Below, piece after piece: positions 1-13,018 of a stretch of DNA of 64,000 nucleotides; positions within the stretch are counted from its first letter, which is position 1, and each line of letters opens with the position of its first letter. Origin of the DNA: Diadema setosum (lineage: Eukaryota; Echinodermata; Echinoidea; Diadematoida; Diadematidae); contig CM067072.1 of assembly GCA_033980235.1 (NCBI GenBank), positions 14,807,433 to 14,871,432 of the forward strand. The letters are read 5' to 3'. The notes beneath the pieces are model-generated. The model was given only the letters and a program-made list of their open reading frames with translations. It did not search any database and had not been told where the DNA came from. The position numbers and the translations under genes were made by a program.

Positions 1-1097
1 AAAACTACAAGGTGACACAGCAAAATGGCACGCAATTGCCCTTGTCCTGTTTTGAGCAACAATAAACTATTTTTTCTAGTGATAACTTTCAAAACAGCAT
101 GAAAATCCTGCTGTTCTTATGAAAGGATTTGAAAGACCTTGACACCAAATCAAACACAACAGGGATTTGTAGTACTACAGTAAGCAACCTTAATTCTGTA
201 GCTAAAGTCCAACTGTTCCAACAAAAAAAATTGGCAAATATTCTCATAAGACACAAAAACTGTCCTGTGCAGAGAGGAATGTTAGGAACATCCCCCTATC
301 ACTTTTCATGCACCATAATTACTCGTAAACACAGATGCACCTCTTATACAGAATGCACATATTGCAGAATAAGTAGACATAAATTTGTCCTGCGATGAAT
401 CAACAAATAGTTGGACTCTCAACAGGCATTCAGCTCGATCGGTTTTATGGTATGTCCATGCCTTGTGGGTAATCCACATATTTCTGAGTGACCTGCTGGA
501 TGACAAAGGGATACCACGCTTGACCTATCTCCCATAGCCTGATGGACAATGACTACATTGAGGGCAGTTCAACCGAGATCCAATGCATTCATACACGAGA
601 CATATTGGGGCCCTGGATCACTTACAAGTTACAAAAATGACAAAGGTCCAACTGTCCAATGACCAATAATAACCCTCTCCTGCAGTATTAATCTCCCATT
701 AAAAAACAAACAAGACAAGAATTACATCTACAGTAGCCAGATGAGCATAGCAAAAGAACCAACTGGAGAAAAGGCTGAATTATACTTTATAGTAAATAGA
801 GTAGGTGCCCTTTCCACTGGGGGTTGCAAATACTGGGACATCAGTTTTGTTAGAACTGCTAAATGTCATAAGCACTGTCAGATCGATATGCCAGAATACA
901 GAGAAACATAGAAATACATTGTACTTTTGTACTTCTGGTTTTATATTTAGGTGACAACCACTGTAAGTGCTGAAAGCATCATTGTTACTAGTAACAAAGA
1001 AGACAATGATAATAATCATATCTAACCATAGCTGTAGTGTGGTAATACCTCTGGTACCACTACTACTTCTACTGTTACTACATGTACATACGATGAC

Positions 1098-1098
1098 G

Positions 1099-1156
<58 letters not shown>

Positions 1157-1184
1157 ACTATTACTGCTACTACTTACTACTACA

Positions 1185-1233
<49 letters not shown>

Positions 1234-1256
1234 CTAAGGTATACTACTACTACTAA
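1098..1256. repeat. (CTA)n trinucleotide microsatellite
   Basis: A long CTA/TAC run with a short interruption near 1155-1185 and a second near 1231. The poly-Thr/Leu/Tyr ORFs over it are artefacts of the repeat. Confidence 0.95.
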
Positions 1257-2344
1257 GTGACTACTGATTTTAACAAAAAATGACAAAAGAACTACAAATG
1301 ATTACAAACATCATTGTAATCTGATGTAACCATGGCTTTCGCGGTAATCATGTTGCTATTGAACACAACCTGGTGACAGTTCTATATCAAAACAGTGATT
1401 TGATTTGGTTTATTTGATCGATGTCACTCCACTTGTATTCCTTTTCTGCTGCAACAATGTTGATGATTTCTTTAAACCCAAAATCTCTTCTTTTTCTAAC
1501 ATCTTTGAAACTATAACATGCTGGGACTAGAATGAAAGATATATGAACCTTCAGGCAAAGCAGTAAATGCCTTTCACAAATATAATATTAAGAGCAATCA
1601 TAATATTTAGCAATGTGTCGCGACAAAAAATCTCAGCAAATTTAGAAAGCCTGAGGCATTTGACATTGACAAAGACTTTCACCACATTTTCATAATCTAT
1701 GGGGACAAATTTGGCCCCAAAATTACCTCCCTGCCTCTTGGCGTCTGCTCGAGTGATTACCCGGGGTAAACATTCATCCATGCAAGCGGGGACAAGTGGC
1801 CAATCGCCATGATACCTTCTTCGCGCAGTTTTCATTACACTGTCGCATCTCGTACTGCTATGGCTGCATCTCACTCAGCTATCTTGCAATCATGTAAAGT
1901 GGCAGATTCGACAGCCAAAAGCGTGTGTCTGTTCATCAGTTCTACAATAACCAACAGCTAACCATCACAATGAAGTGAGTCCTCATGAACAGAAATGAAA
2001 GAGTTTGAATGCAATAACCGATAACATCCATTTTGATCAACTTGAGATATTTGAGGTTGAAGCCCCTGAAAACGAAAGAAAACAACTGAAATGTATTATG
2101 TGATAATGTTAATATCTTCACAATTGTTTCTTTTTATGTGATGATTGCAGGATCACTGAAAAGATTTTATTTTTCTCTGTTCGATGATGACCTCAGTACT
2201 TAAGAAACTTTGAAAATGGTGCTTCTTGCATTCAAACTCTTCAACTAGCCTAAATGATACAAATGATGCACTTCAAAAATCTCTTCACAACTTCAAATTT
2301 GCAGTCTTGAATATAATCATATGCACACAAAAATATTCGTATCC

Positions 2345-2500
2345 GGGCAATTACCCCCGGAGGGCAATTACCCCCAGGCCAAATACTGGTTAGTGGTAAG
2401 GTAAGAGTAAAGATTAGGGTTAGGGTTAGGTTAAGGATTAGGATTAGGATTAGGGCCAGGGGAAGGGTGCGGGGTAATTGCCCAGGGGGTAATTGCCCTA
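2345..2500. mobile_element. Small inverted-repeat element with telomere-like core (copy 1)
   Basis: Two tandem GGGCAATTACCCCC units on the left face two GGGTAATTGCCC units on the right as inverted repeats. Between them (about 2412-2456) lies a run of TTAGGG and variant TTAGGA hexamers. No ORF is present, which suggests a non-autonomous element. A related copy lies at 38392. Confidence 0.65.
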
Positions 2501-2760
2501 GACCCAAAAATATCAGTTTATCATAAAAGATAACTTATAGGCTTACAAAATATACAGGAGAAGGAAAGGTGGAAACTGCAATTTTGAAGATTTAAAAAAG
2601 TTTGATGGCAAATGTTTCATCACTATCACCACATACTAGGCCTAAATGATGAATTAGGCACCTACCTACTTCAAGAAATTATTTAAGTCTCTCAGCATTG
2701 ACACCCTAAGAATGGATAATGACTGTTTCCAGAGAAGATGCTCATGTAAGTGACAGAAAA

Positions 2761-2952
2761 CAAAACTGAAACCAAGTTTACGCTGTATTCATCAATCCCC
2801 AGCTTATTTCGGCACACAAATTTTCGAGCGATTTGCTCTTTCTCAAATGTTGATAATGAGAGAACAATAACAATAAAATAACACTCGGAAATTTGTGTGC
2901 CTAAATAAACTGTTGGTGAGTAGCCTACAGCATGAACTTGGTTTCAGTTTTG
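2761..2952. mobile_element. Foldback MITE
   Basis: The left arm begins CAAAACTGAAACCAAGTT and contains GGCACACAAATTTTCGAG. The right arm is its inverted copy, ending CTTGGTTTCAGTTTTG. The arms are about 70 bp with visible mismatches. There is no coding capacity. Confidence 0.6.
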
Positions 2953-3278
2953 TTTTTGATATTATCACACCAACACGTGGACAACTTACTCAATATATTA
3001 TATATGTGTGTGTGTGTGTGCATGTGCGTAATTATATCTTTAAAAATGCTTATTATGTATATGTTATGTCTATACAAGTGCACGTATGTATGATTTATAG
3101 ACATAATTACATGTATTCACACATGTGGATGTGTGTCTATTTGATGGTGGAGTGATTTTACACAAGTAGAACTCATTACATAACAAGTAGAACTCGTCAC
3201 TATTCATCTGATAGTGGTCTCATTTCCCAAGTTCATGCTGAAATATTCCCCGGCAAAATCTTGAGAGACAGGTAGTGG

Positions 3279-3350
3279 GAGGGGGGGGGGGGGGGGGGGG
3301 GACAGACTGCCCTCAGATCTCCAGTCACCCCCCCCCCCCCCCCACCCCAT
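3279..3350. repeat. Poly-G run followed by poly-C run
   Basis: About 22 consecutive G, then a 27-bp spacer, then about 16 C. The two runs can pair as a hairpin or form G-quadruplexes. Run lengths from assembly are not reliable. Confidence 0.85.
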
Positions 3351-6300
3351 TTATAGGAGCAAGGAGCTTCAAGCTCCTTGATAGGAGTGATGACAGGTGG
3401 CTAGCCCACATGGAAATATGAGCTTAACCCATCTTTCCTTTTTCCTGTCCCCCTTTTTTGACAAGGCAGGGTTCCCATGTCTAGCTGCTGTCTGGCCTGC
3501 CTGACAGACTTCGTGTAAGGTCACCTGGGGTCAGCACAGGTTGGGAGGTCATCTCATATAACCCATCACATTTCAATCTGCACAGGAATCTGATTGGCAT
3601 ATCAGGGCAGAAACAAGAAATATGCCATATGGACATGAGTTCATGTGTGTATTCAGATTTTTTACCAACTGTTTTATTACTTTCTGGTGTGAGGGGGGGG
3701 GGGGCATAAATCTGGCAGTAATTTAAAGGTGCACTTCTTCACTGGACATTTTTTTTTTTTTTTTAATCAAGAGTCACTGCATTTCCTGGCCCTCCTCATA
3801 AATTTGCTTTCCTCACAGGAACAAAATCACAGACATGAACATGTCTGAGAAGTGTGAAAACATTTTTTTTTTTTTTGGGGGGGGGGGGAGGGTACATAAA
3901 ACAAATATAACTGGAAAAAATGACTCAATTCAAGTGCTACGATTGATCCAACCAGGCCTACAACTATCATGGTTTGCATGGCAATTGCCAAAAAGTTTAC
4001 AGCATCATTTTGCTTTTAAATATTTCCTTTAAAATTTTCTTTACTCTGTATGTGTTTCTCCCACCATGATTTTAATATTTTTCTTCTTCTTTTTTTTTTA
4101 CGGAAAAGGGCAGAGGAGAGCAAAAACTGAAAATGGGATCGACATAATATTTTGACTGAATACAATAGTAATGTACATGTGTACATTTTGTGAGACAAAT
4201 TCCATTGGCAATTCACCGGCGCAGACTGATTACCAAACTGGAAAATTTCACAATACTGCATCATATGCGAATCACTATACTAGATATTATACAGTCTAGG
4301 GCTGTACTCGATTCTTTAATATAGAGGCTTCGATCGTTGTAAAATACTCCTTATTGTGCTTATTGAACTCGAGATGTGTAGTAACAGAACATGGCGCATC
4401 ACATCACAGGTAGCATTTATCGCTATTTGATTGGCATGGCGCAGACAATTTACAGAATCCAAAATCACTTCAGCAGGTGGTTCTGCCGACTGTTGCTCTG
4501 GGATACCCATTGCAGCCGGAGTCGGTAAGTTTATTATTTTTAGTGACATATGAAATTATACACGGCTCCGCACGTTTTGTGTCCGCGCCAAAGACAATTT
4601 CTGCTCGGAAACCCGTGGGATTCTACGGAGTGTTGTCGCACGCACAGCTCAGCTGCAAGCGCAAGGGAGATCGCACGCGAGAGCTACATGACATGAGACG
4701 GGAGCGCTCTGCCTACGAGGTAGTAGTAACCTTGAGCTGCGAGTACAGATAACCACAGGATTAAACTTACGTTTTTTAATCTAACGCGATAGTGACGTTC
4801 TAACTTACAAATAGGACTGACTTATAAATTTACCTTTCTTTGGTTATCCCTATTTATTCCACTGGGTTGTGCTCTGTATCCAGACATTTTGTCGATAATT
4901 TTGTGTCACAACAGGTAGTTTCGGCCTGCAGGAGGGCTGTATAATACCTTCACCGAGTTCACACGTCAGTTTGCGGTGCACGGGCAAAGCCAGTGTGTAG
5001 CCTTTACAGAAGACTTTCTCTAAGTGGTCACAGCGAGCGCGCGATCGCACATGTCTTCGAATGGGGAAAAAAAGAAATTTCTTTGGTAGTAGTAAAAAGA
5101 CCACGCCCCCACTCGTGCTAGAGACCATGCGTCTTGGTTGGCAGGACCACAAGTTGTGCGAAAAGCCTGACACATCATTTTCGTGGAATTTTATAGCAAA
5201 ACGGAAGTCTCGACTCAATTCTTTCATAATGACATCAAGGAGTTTGAGATTTCAAAATGATTGAACATCAACCGCGATTTGAAATAATTAGGTCCTTATT
5301 AGTTAGTCGGCATGAAAAATCAAATCAAGTGGGACTCAATGCGACAGTGTCATTGAATGTCGAGTGTCATTGAGTTAGATATCATTCGACAGGTGGCTGA
5401 AAGCGTTCGTGCCCAATCGCAACTGGTGTAGGCTCTACGACAGTAACTGCTGCGATGAATAATAATATGGAGGATGAAAGATCACCGAATTTGATTTCGA
5501 CATGAAAAGTTCAGAAACTGACCATTTCTTAACGCATATTACAGTGCAAGGTTTTTGAATGAAAAGGGTTTTTTGTCCCCTCTCGAAGTCGGAACAGGGT
5601 CATGTGACCTTACAGCGAGGTCAAGTGCAGATACAGCGGGGTTCACTATTGCCACCGCATCGGCAGGCAGCCGACTCGGTGTTCAGGCATTGATGAAACG
5701 TGCGTATTGTTGTCTGGTCTCTTTAGTCATGCTGTCTGACCCCAGGGGCGTGAGTCAGCATTCGCGATCTGTTCCCTGCCCCGTGCATTCCTTTCCAATG
5801 ACGTCATTCCTGTCATTCACACAGTATGATAAACGTGCTTTATCATCCAACTTCCGGAGAATCGCATATTTTATTCACTTATTTGGTATCTGCGTCGGTA
5901 CGTTATCTATTGACATTCCGTACTTCTCTCGATATTTTGACAGTGACGTGGTCCTGCACCCTGAATATAGCCAGAGCATATCAAACCCGTCCTAGCTGAA
6001 CAATAGACCTCTACACACCTTCTATTCACTTGACGTCAAAATAGTTGACATTCTCTTATAATTATTATTCAAGCAATTGCCTTTACGGATCTTTAAAACT
6101 TTCTTTTAACAAAGAACAACACACTAGCGTCACGAATGGATTCCGTTCGAAACGGAAACTCACAATCACATGACGTAATTAATGATTCTTGTTTGATTTC
6201 AATAATAATTTACTTGCTGGAATTTACCACTCATTTTCTTTTTCTTTCCTTTTTGCATCGCTGTCCATTAAGATGGACAAATCGCATATATCTAATGCGA

Positions 6301-6605
6301 ATTGCAATCATTTTTTATGTGATAGTCATCTGATAATACATTAACTAATTGCATCTCGCTATACAGAACTTTTCATAACTCCGCAAACTTGCTGGAGATT
6401 TACCCATGAGATATGGCGATTGAAACATAATGCAAAATGTCTTGTTTTGTTTTGTTTTGGGTTTTTCGTCGGAAAATACTGTTGTTAATGATTCAAAAGT
6501 GTCAAAATATCGTATAAGAAAAAACTATTTTATGGAGATATTACAGCATGTGCAAGAGTTATTCCAACCCCTGAAATACCTCATGATTAACAGCAGATTA
6601 TGTTT
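3351..6605. other. Intergenic stretch, no gene recognised
   Basis: It contains short homopolymers (T run and G run near 3870-3890) and an island around 4560-5060 that is richer in GC and CpG than its surroundings. Several ORFs of up to 146 codons exist (for example 5555-5995), but none resembles a known family or carries convincing splice context. Confidence 0.5.
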
Positions 6606-7042
6606 CAGGGCTCGACACTAACGGTGGCCCGGTGACCCGGGGCCACCAAAAATGAAAGTCGGGCCACCAAATTTCAAAAAAGGGCAAATTTGGTGGCCCA
6701 CCTGGGGCCACCAAAATTTTAAAAGTATTAATAAATTTGTAACTTTTTGCGCCGGAAATTAGCAGATAAATTTGTTCAAAGAATGGATGAAAAGGACTGA
6801 ATGAGTGCCTGAGAGTGAGTGTTGCAAATTTGTTGAGGTTTGTTTATGAGTATATGTCCAACTTTCAATTCTTACTATGATAAAGCTTAAATATTTGACA
6901 CATCAAAAAAACAGGACTTTTAAAGTTTTTTTTTTTTTTTTTCGGGCCACCAAATTTTTCTCTCGGGCCACCAGAAATGTGAAATTATGGATCTTGGTGG
7001 CCCCATCGGGCCACCAAAAAGAAAAGTTAGTGTGGAGCCCTG
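6606..7042. mobile_element. hAT-like MITE with GGGCCACCAAA repeats
   Basis: The terminal inverted repeats are CAGGGCTCGACACTAAC on the left and CAGGGCTCCACACTAAC on the right (16 of 17 match). Inside, GGGCCACCAAA/TTTGGTGGCCC recurs at least six times in both orientations. The CAGGG ends suggest the hAT superfamily. The target duplication is not clean because a TA microsatellite adjoins the right end. Confidence 0.65.
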
Positions 7043-7043
7043 C

Positions 7044-7086
<43 letters not shown>
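7043..7086. repeat. (TA)n microsatellite
   Basis: About 20 TA units directly after the hAT-like element, so the insertion may have seeded or landed in the array. Confidence 0.9.
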
Positions 7087-7090
<4 letters not shown>

Positions 7091-7413
7091 CTGTTATTTA
7101 CAAAACTAGTGTCAATCACATTGATTATGATTACCTGGTTAAGGTAGTATACTGCTGACGATAATGAAGATGATGATCATGATGATAACCGAAAATATTC
7201 ATACTATTTAATGTCGTGTGATGATACTACTACGATAACTAATAACAACAATGATATGATGATAATAATGGTGATTATAGTAGCTATTGCGGTCGAAGGC
7301 CAACAGGATATCCCATTGCTTTGGAATGCCACTCTATGACACACTCCTTGACCTTAACACTGTGTTTGGCCTACACTGTGTTAATGTCATTGATAGATCA
7401 AATTGTATATATT

Positions 7414-7510
7414 GGTTCAAGTTCAAGTTCAAGTTCAACTTTATTTTCATTTCCATTAAATAAACAGGAGAAATTATATTCAGTGCATAAACAAAACAAA
7501 TTTGTAGTAA
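7414..7510 (-). mobile_element. Possible LINE 3' tail with TTGAAC repeats
   Basis: GTTCAA units repeat four times and are followed by CTTTATTTTCATTTCCATT. On the minus strand this reads like the 3' end of a non-LTR retrotransposon with a short tandem tail. No reverse transcriptase remains next to it. Confidence 0.3.
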
Positions 7511-9190
7511 TTTCGATAAACGTACAGCTACGATATTGGCAGCTACAACTAGATAGCATTGACAAATTGAAAAAAAAAAAGTTTTATGATGATTATAGTG
7601 ATAACAGTTATGAACACCATATACAATATTCATCGTCGACCATCAACAGCAGTGGTGGTACAATGGCATTCCAATAATTCCTGTACACAGTGATAATGTC
7701 CATTACTCTCATAATGGTACTTATGCCGATACCGCAATCACGCTGTTTTCACAAGGTCGGGTGAAGGTTCATATTAATATCATACTCTGTAAAATATGTT
7801 ATGTGCCAATAATCACGACGAGACTTCGGACTGAGTCATGAACTGTGGACTCTCGGTTATATTATATGTATTTTCCTAGCCATTTGCACCTTTAGCTAGC
7901 CGCCATGGATCAGACGTGTATGATATGGACAAAAGATGGCGATATGACACATCGATCATAATGTGAAGAGGAACTCATCGAATGGACTCTCCTCGTTCTC
8001 CATGGTTAAAAATACAAGATCAAACAAAAACAACAGAAAACAACCCATAACGGAAATTACGAACCCTATATATGCAGTTAACAACACAAAGCAATGCATA
8101 TTAAATAGATAGACAGAGTTTGGTAAATATTTATTAATATGTCAACGTCTACTTGAACTGCCAAGCTCTTGTTTTTGCAGAAAGCTCCATCGTTTGTTTG
8201 TTTTCGTTTTTTGCTGTTTTTTTTTCACTGCTTATTCCTTTATAGTTTACTATACATCAACCAACTGCAATATAACCATTTTTGTCTTCTTTTCCAACTC
8301 TTTTAAATTATGGACTTCGTTTAATTTCATTTCAATATCTGCCCTTCGTAATTTGTGACCCATCTGGAAAGATGTTACAGTTATTGTATAGACCTATTAT
8401 GACGATGAATTGAGTTAACGCGCATTTATGCAATCTTTCAGTCAATAATCATAACTTTGAAGTTCCGACCGGATTATAATCATGTAAAGTAACATCATTA
8501 TTCTTTATCACTCTACTTTCGACGCGCTGATATTTTCCAGGTTAATGGATGGCGCGGGTAATATGATAAACCCATTTCTTGCTCATGAACTACTGGATCA
8601 GTCACATCAAGTTTCACTCCCCTCCCCCTAACCACCCCTCCTCCCTCCCCCCCCCCCCCATCCTTCACTTCCTCAACCTGTCTGCGAGTGCAGACACGGA
8701 ACAAATCTGGAATAAGTATATCTATACCGTTTACGGTCTACACTCACACACTGCGAAAGCCTACAGTGCAGGCGAGCTATTCCTTGACAGGAAATACGTG
8801 TTATATTTCAGCCCGCAAATATTATCCTCCAGCACAAACATGTTTGTTTCACAGCACCGGGATATCGGGACTATGCATTGACTAAAAGTACTCTTTGTTT
8901 CAAATCAACGATCTAGAGTTACAAATCTTATATCTTGAAATACACCACGCTGCCTCAAGGGGAATCAATCGTAATAAATATATATGTTGAATTCTCATGT
9001 CATTCGATCACGTTTTTGATCACAATTTAGATTTCACAATGTGATTTTGGACAATTTGACAAAATGACCCAATTTCTAACGTAATATTCCATAAAGAAAA
9101 GAAGAAACAATCGGTGAAAATTTTCGACATAAGAAGCATCTCCAAGCGTAAAATTTGGCGAAGGTTGGAAAACATTACAAGTTGGCAATC
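7511..9190. other. Intergenic stretch, no gene or clear repeat recognised
   Basis: AT-rich sequence with a C/T-rich patch near 8610-8665. Short ORFs show no family resemblance. Confidence 0.5.
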
Positions 9191-9209
9191 GCTTGCAAAG
9201 AAGCATCAA

Positions 9210-9250
9210 CTCTCTCTCCCCCCCCCCCCCCCCCTCTCTCTCTCTCTCTA
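9210..9250. repeat. (TC)n / poly-C tract
   Basis: CT repeats flank a run of about 16 C. The strand is pure pyrimidine over roughly 40 bp. Confidence 0.85.
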
Positions 9251-9283
9251 GATCTACTTTTTGGGTGCTATCACACGCAGAAA

Positions 9284-9546
9284 TGTTACCTTGGGTAAGG
9301 AAAGAGTTAAATTAGCGCGACTGGGACAATCAAGATCCGAACTGTCCGCCGGATTGGTCACATGTTATTATATTGGCATTTAGAGAGTAGCCAAGAAAGA
9401 GTAGTTTAGAAAGTAGTCTGTACAGTCGAATACAATTGTGAATAGTCATAGCACTCAGAGGTATTTATAACATCATAGTACGTGTACAATAAACTGTACT
9501 CAGTCCTATGATCTATATGAGTCTGCTCGGTCATATAGCCTATGCA
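9284..9546 (+). mobile_element. Possible solo LTR
   Basis: It starts TGTTACC, ends near TGCA, and has an AATAAA signal at about 9489 followed by a GT/CT-rich stretch, as in LTR R-U5 regions. I see no matching second LTR and no clean target duplication, so this is only suggestive. Confidence 0.25.
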
Positions 9547-11220
9547 TGGCTATCCCGTTATGAAATCGTGCTATCGATAGGGTGTTGGTGTTATGGGGGC
9601 GTGGCTGTTCCGTACATAATACATGCGTGGTCTTAAACCTGACTCAGTGCATGGAATCACCAGGTGGAGAAAATCGATACACATCAGCATCAAATTTATA
9701 TCAAAATATGTACTCTGCTACCGGTCATATTGAAATCTTTTAATACCTGATAATACAGACTTTTTGTTTATATAGGAGATTAGTGATTATCACGGGAAGT
9801 AAAAGGGTGCACATGTTTACTACATAATAATATTATCACAGTGTACGTTAGTATTTGGCGCTAAGGATTTTAACCCTCAAAAAGGGTCCTAATGACATTG
9901 ACGTTAATGGATTGCCCTGCGTCTTTGGAAGAGTTTTAAAGCAAGGGATATCATCTGATGATATGTAATTACCCACCTTTCAATATAGGGGAGCTGAGAG
10001 GGACGGCGCTCCAAAATACCCCCCGCCCCACCCCATCAGTTTCTCACCGTTCCTTTGTTCCATATCTTATAGTACGCGCCTCCTTCATACGTTACGCATT
10101 TTCCACGCTATTCTATGGGCTCACAGCTATATGCATGAACTTCCGGTTAAAAGCTGATCGTGTGAAAACATTTTCCCCTCTTCTGTTTTTAGATCAGTCA
10201 ATTGAACAGCTGCTTCCTAGATATCACGTTGAACTAGATTGCTTGACTGTGAATTATCGTCTGCTGTATTTCCCCCCTTGGCAGCAACAACAACAACAAC
10301 AATGAACACTCCCGAAGAGAAAAACATAGTGAAGAGAAACATTATAATAGTATCATGATTGTGTGCAGAGCCCGTCTGCTGCTGTCAATGGGCTTTTTAT
10401 GTAAGCATGAACATTATACGGCAAGTTTGCTCCCGACATGAATCAAGTTTTGTACAATTATTCCCAGTCATAATCACCTTTTGTTGCATGTCTTTCCTGA
10501 GCCCGCTCGGTGGTGCCCTGGTTGAAGCCGACATTTTGGCAAAGAGATTCGCTTTTAAAAAAAAATCACAAGAGAGCACCGAGAGAACACCGAGGGGTTA
10601 CGCTAAAGCGCCGAAAACAAGCGGCAAGAGTGCGACGCGACACGCACGGTCCAAATGTTTAGCTGGCTGAGAATGAAGCTTGGAACCGCCAGACGACTCG
10701 ATTTTTATGGTCTGATCCCTCGTTCTGCTTTTTTGTTAGTCTGCGACTATATTATTCCGGCATAGATGCGTCACGCAAAGTGGTAAAGCGCTTTTACAGT
10801 TTCGGCGCAACGAGCGTTTGCGTGAGGACAACAGGTCCGGATAGTAGTCACAACTTATCTCCAGAGTAAACCAAATTCGTTATGTGCCCACGCGATTTGA
10901 TGTGGGTTGTCATTATCAATGTGTTTTGGAGCATGAATGTCGAGTCTGCGCAGGGTGCTCGGATATGCCGAGGACGACACGCCCATCTAGTGACCTGATC
11001 AAATATCCTCATAACTGGCAAGAATAAAAAAAAAAGAAGAAAAGAAACCGCCACAGTGACCAAAAAAAGGAAAGAAAAACAGTTGAAGAAAAACAGATGT
11101 ATCTTTACTAGAAGGTTAAAGGAACTACTTCCGAAGCTGTTTGTGTTATGCAGTCTGCTATGGTGGCATGGTTATTTTGAGAAACAGGGGCTGAACTTCC
11201 TGAAATTGGGTTTGGAGAAG
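9547..11220. other. Intergenic stretch, no gene recognised
   Basis: Contains a short CAA run (about 10283-10302) and ordinary AT-rich DNA. ORFs up to about 115 codons have no recognisable product. Confidence 0.5.
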
Positions 11221-11227
11221 GTGGCGA

Positions 11228-11379
11228 GGGGGGGGGGGGGAGAGATCAGTGTGGGGCAGATAGGGAAGAAGAAGAAGAAGAAGAAGACCAATAAGAACAA
11301 GAAGAAGAAGAAGAAGAAGAAAAGGAAAGGAAATGTCTTTATGTATTTATGTATGTATGTAATATAGTTATTTATTTGT

Positions 11380-11414
<35 letters not shown>

Positions 11415-11475
11415 TTCATTTATTTATTCATTCATTTATTTACTTATTTATCTATTCATTTATTTATTTATCTTT
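11228..11475. repeat. Poly-G, (GAA)n and (TTTA)n simple repeats
   Basis: A G run at about 11230 is followed by AAG/GAA repeats (about 11268-11325) and then TTTA/TTTAT tetranucleotide repeats (about 11365-11475). Confidence 0.9.
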
Positions 11476-12457
11476 CAACAAAATAATGGCGGCGTGTCCA
11501 TAGATATCTAGATAGAATATCAATGACACTGTGCAAAGGTATAAGGTCCGACCGGGATGGATTAAGTTGGGGTCGGTAGGAATAGAAGGTAGAATAATTA
11601 TGACGAGAAAGAGAATGAACCTTCACAAGAGAAATATACTTGTAAATTCCGTCAAAGTATTGAAAGAGCTTCGGAGTGATTCTTGCTTGTTTCTGCTGCA
11701 GTTTGTCAAGCAGTCACGCTCGATTCTTTAGCAGACTATGGTTTGGCCCATGTAATGCACATCTGAAACGTAAAACTTAATTAATTTGTAATTTTACCAG
11801 GAAACTTCTGAAGTATAGAGATTGAATGACATATACTGTGATATTGGGAAACATTCAGACTCACACCCGTGGTGCAAACACTAGAATACATTATTACATC
11901 CCTCCTCACTGTGACGTCACCTCTACCCTATGACATCGCTCCTTTCTAACTGGTCAATCAAAGAGATTTATATACCTCCTTTATTTATAGGTAAATCAAT
12001 CTACACCCCTGTCCCACACCCCATATTCTGTAGCTCTCTCCACCTCCCTGCTCTCGCAGCTCAGTATGCACAAACCATGGACCATTTTGTGGTAGGGTCC
12101 ATGCACAAACCTTTCCAGAATTAAATCTAGGGACGCGGCCTTGTCATGGGTTTAAGACACGCGCACCCTGTCGTCTGCTAAGGAAAAGGAAGTGCTCTGG
12201 AGAAAAAGAGTCACCCGCTCCATGATATACTGCAACTGTCTTTGAGGCAGTAGCAGCTATAGTACATGTACATGCAGACTCTTGATCAGAGCTTACTGAA
12301 AGTTCGAGGAGGGGAAATTGTTTCTCCTATTATAATACCCCCATAATACGATGTGATATGGTAGGGGTAGTTTAAACAAACCATTATCGATGGACGCCAT
12401 GCAGCACGAAACAAAAAGCTTGACAACTATGAGCGATAAAATACAAGTGAAGTTTCA

Positions 12458-13018
12458 TTAAAGGACAAGTTCACCTTCATTAACATAAGGATTGAGAGAA
12501 TGTAGCAATATTAGTAGAACACATCACTGAAAGTTTGAGGAAAATCGGACAATCCGTTCAAAAGTTATAAATGATTGAAGTTTTTGTGCAGTCACCGCTG
12601 GAGGAGAAGACTACTGCAGTGTATGATGTCACATGCGTACGACAATATAAGGAAAATATAAAGAGAATTTCACAAAATTTTATCTTTTGAAAAAAGTACA
12701 CATTCCCTTTACTCGTTACTGACATATGTTATGGGTAATATTATTCCCATTGCCTTTAGAAAGAGGCAAGTCAAGTGCTCTTTTATTATGCGGAAAAAGT
12801 GAAAATATGTTGAATTTTCTTTACATTTTCTTTATACTGTTGTACTCATATGACATCACGAGCCTTAGTAGTCTTCTCATCCAGTGGTTCCAACACAAAA
12901 ATTTTAAAAATTCATAACTTTTGCATCGATTGTCCAATTTTCCTCAAACTGTTGTGTTCTACTAATATTGCTGCATTCTCTCAATCCTTATGTTTACGAA
13001 GATGAACTTGTCCTTTAA
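12458..13018. mobile_element. TTAA-flanked long-inverted-repeat MITE, family A (copy 1)
   Basis: It begins TTAAAGGACAAGTTCACC and ends with GATGAACTTGTCCTTTAA. Inverted arms exceed 200 bp; for example GTTTGAGGAAAATCGGACAAT on the left pairs with ATTGTCCAATTTTCCTCAAAC on the right. There is no transposase. TTAA at both ends suggests piggyBac-type mobilisation (inference). Other copies are at 26999 and 32918. Confidence 0.8.

Noticed and set aside
967..1260. 97-codon ORF rich in Thr, Tyr and Leu
   Set aside because: It is the (CTA)n microsatellite read as codons, with no flanking coding signal.
4478..4528. A possible 51-nt plus-strand mini-exon (cagcag acceptor, GAGTCG|gtaagt donor) and, on the minus strand, an ORF starting at 4510
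   Set aside because: No neighbouring exons that join in phase and no recognisable protein on either strand. One good donor alone is not enough.
5555..5995. 146-codon ORF on the plus strand
   Set aside because: The composition is not protein-like, with no homology I recognise and no splice or promoter context.
10359..10670. 103-codon ORF with a basic C-terminus
   Set aside because: There is a lysine run over a simple A tract, with no family resemblance or supporting exons.
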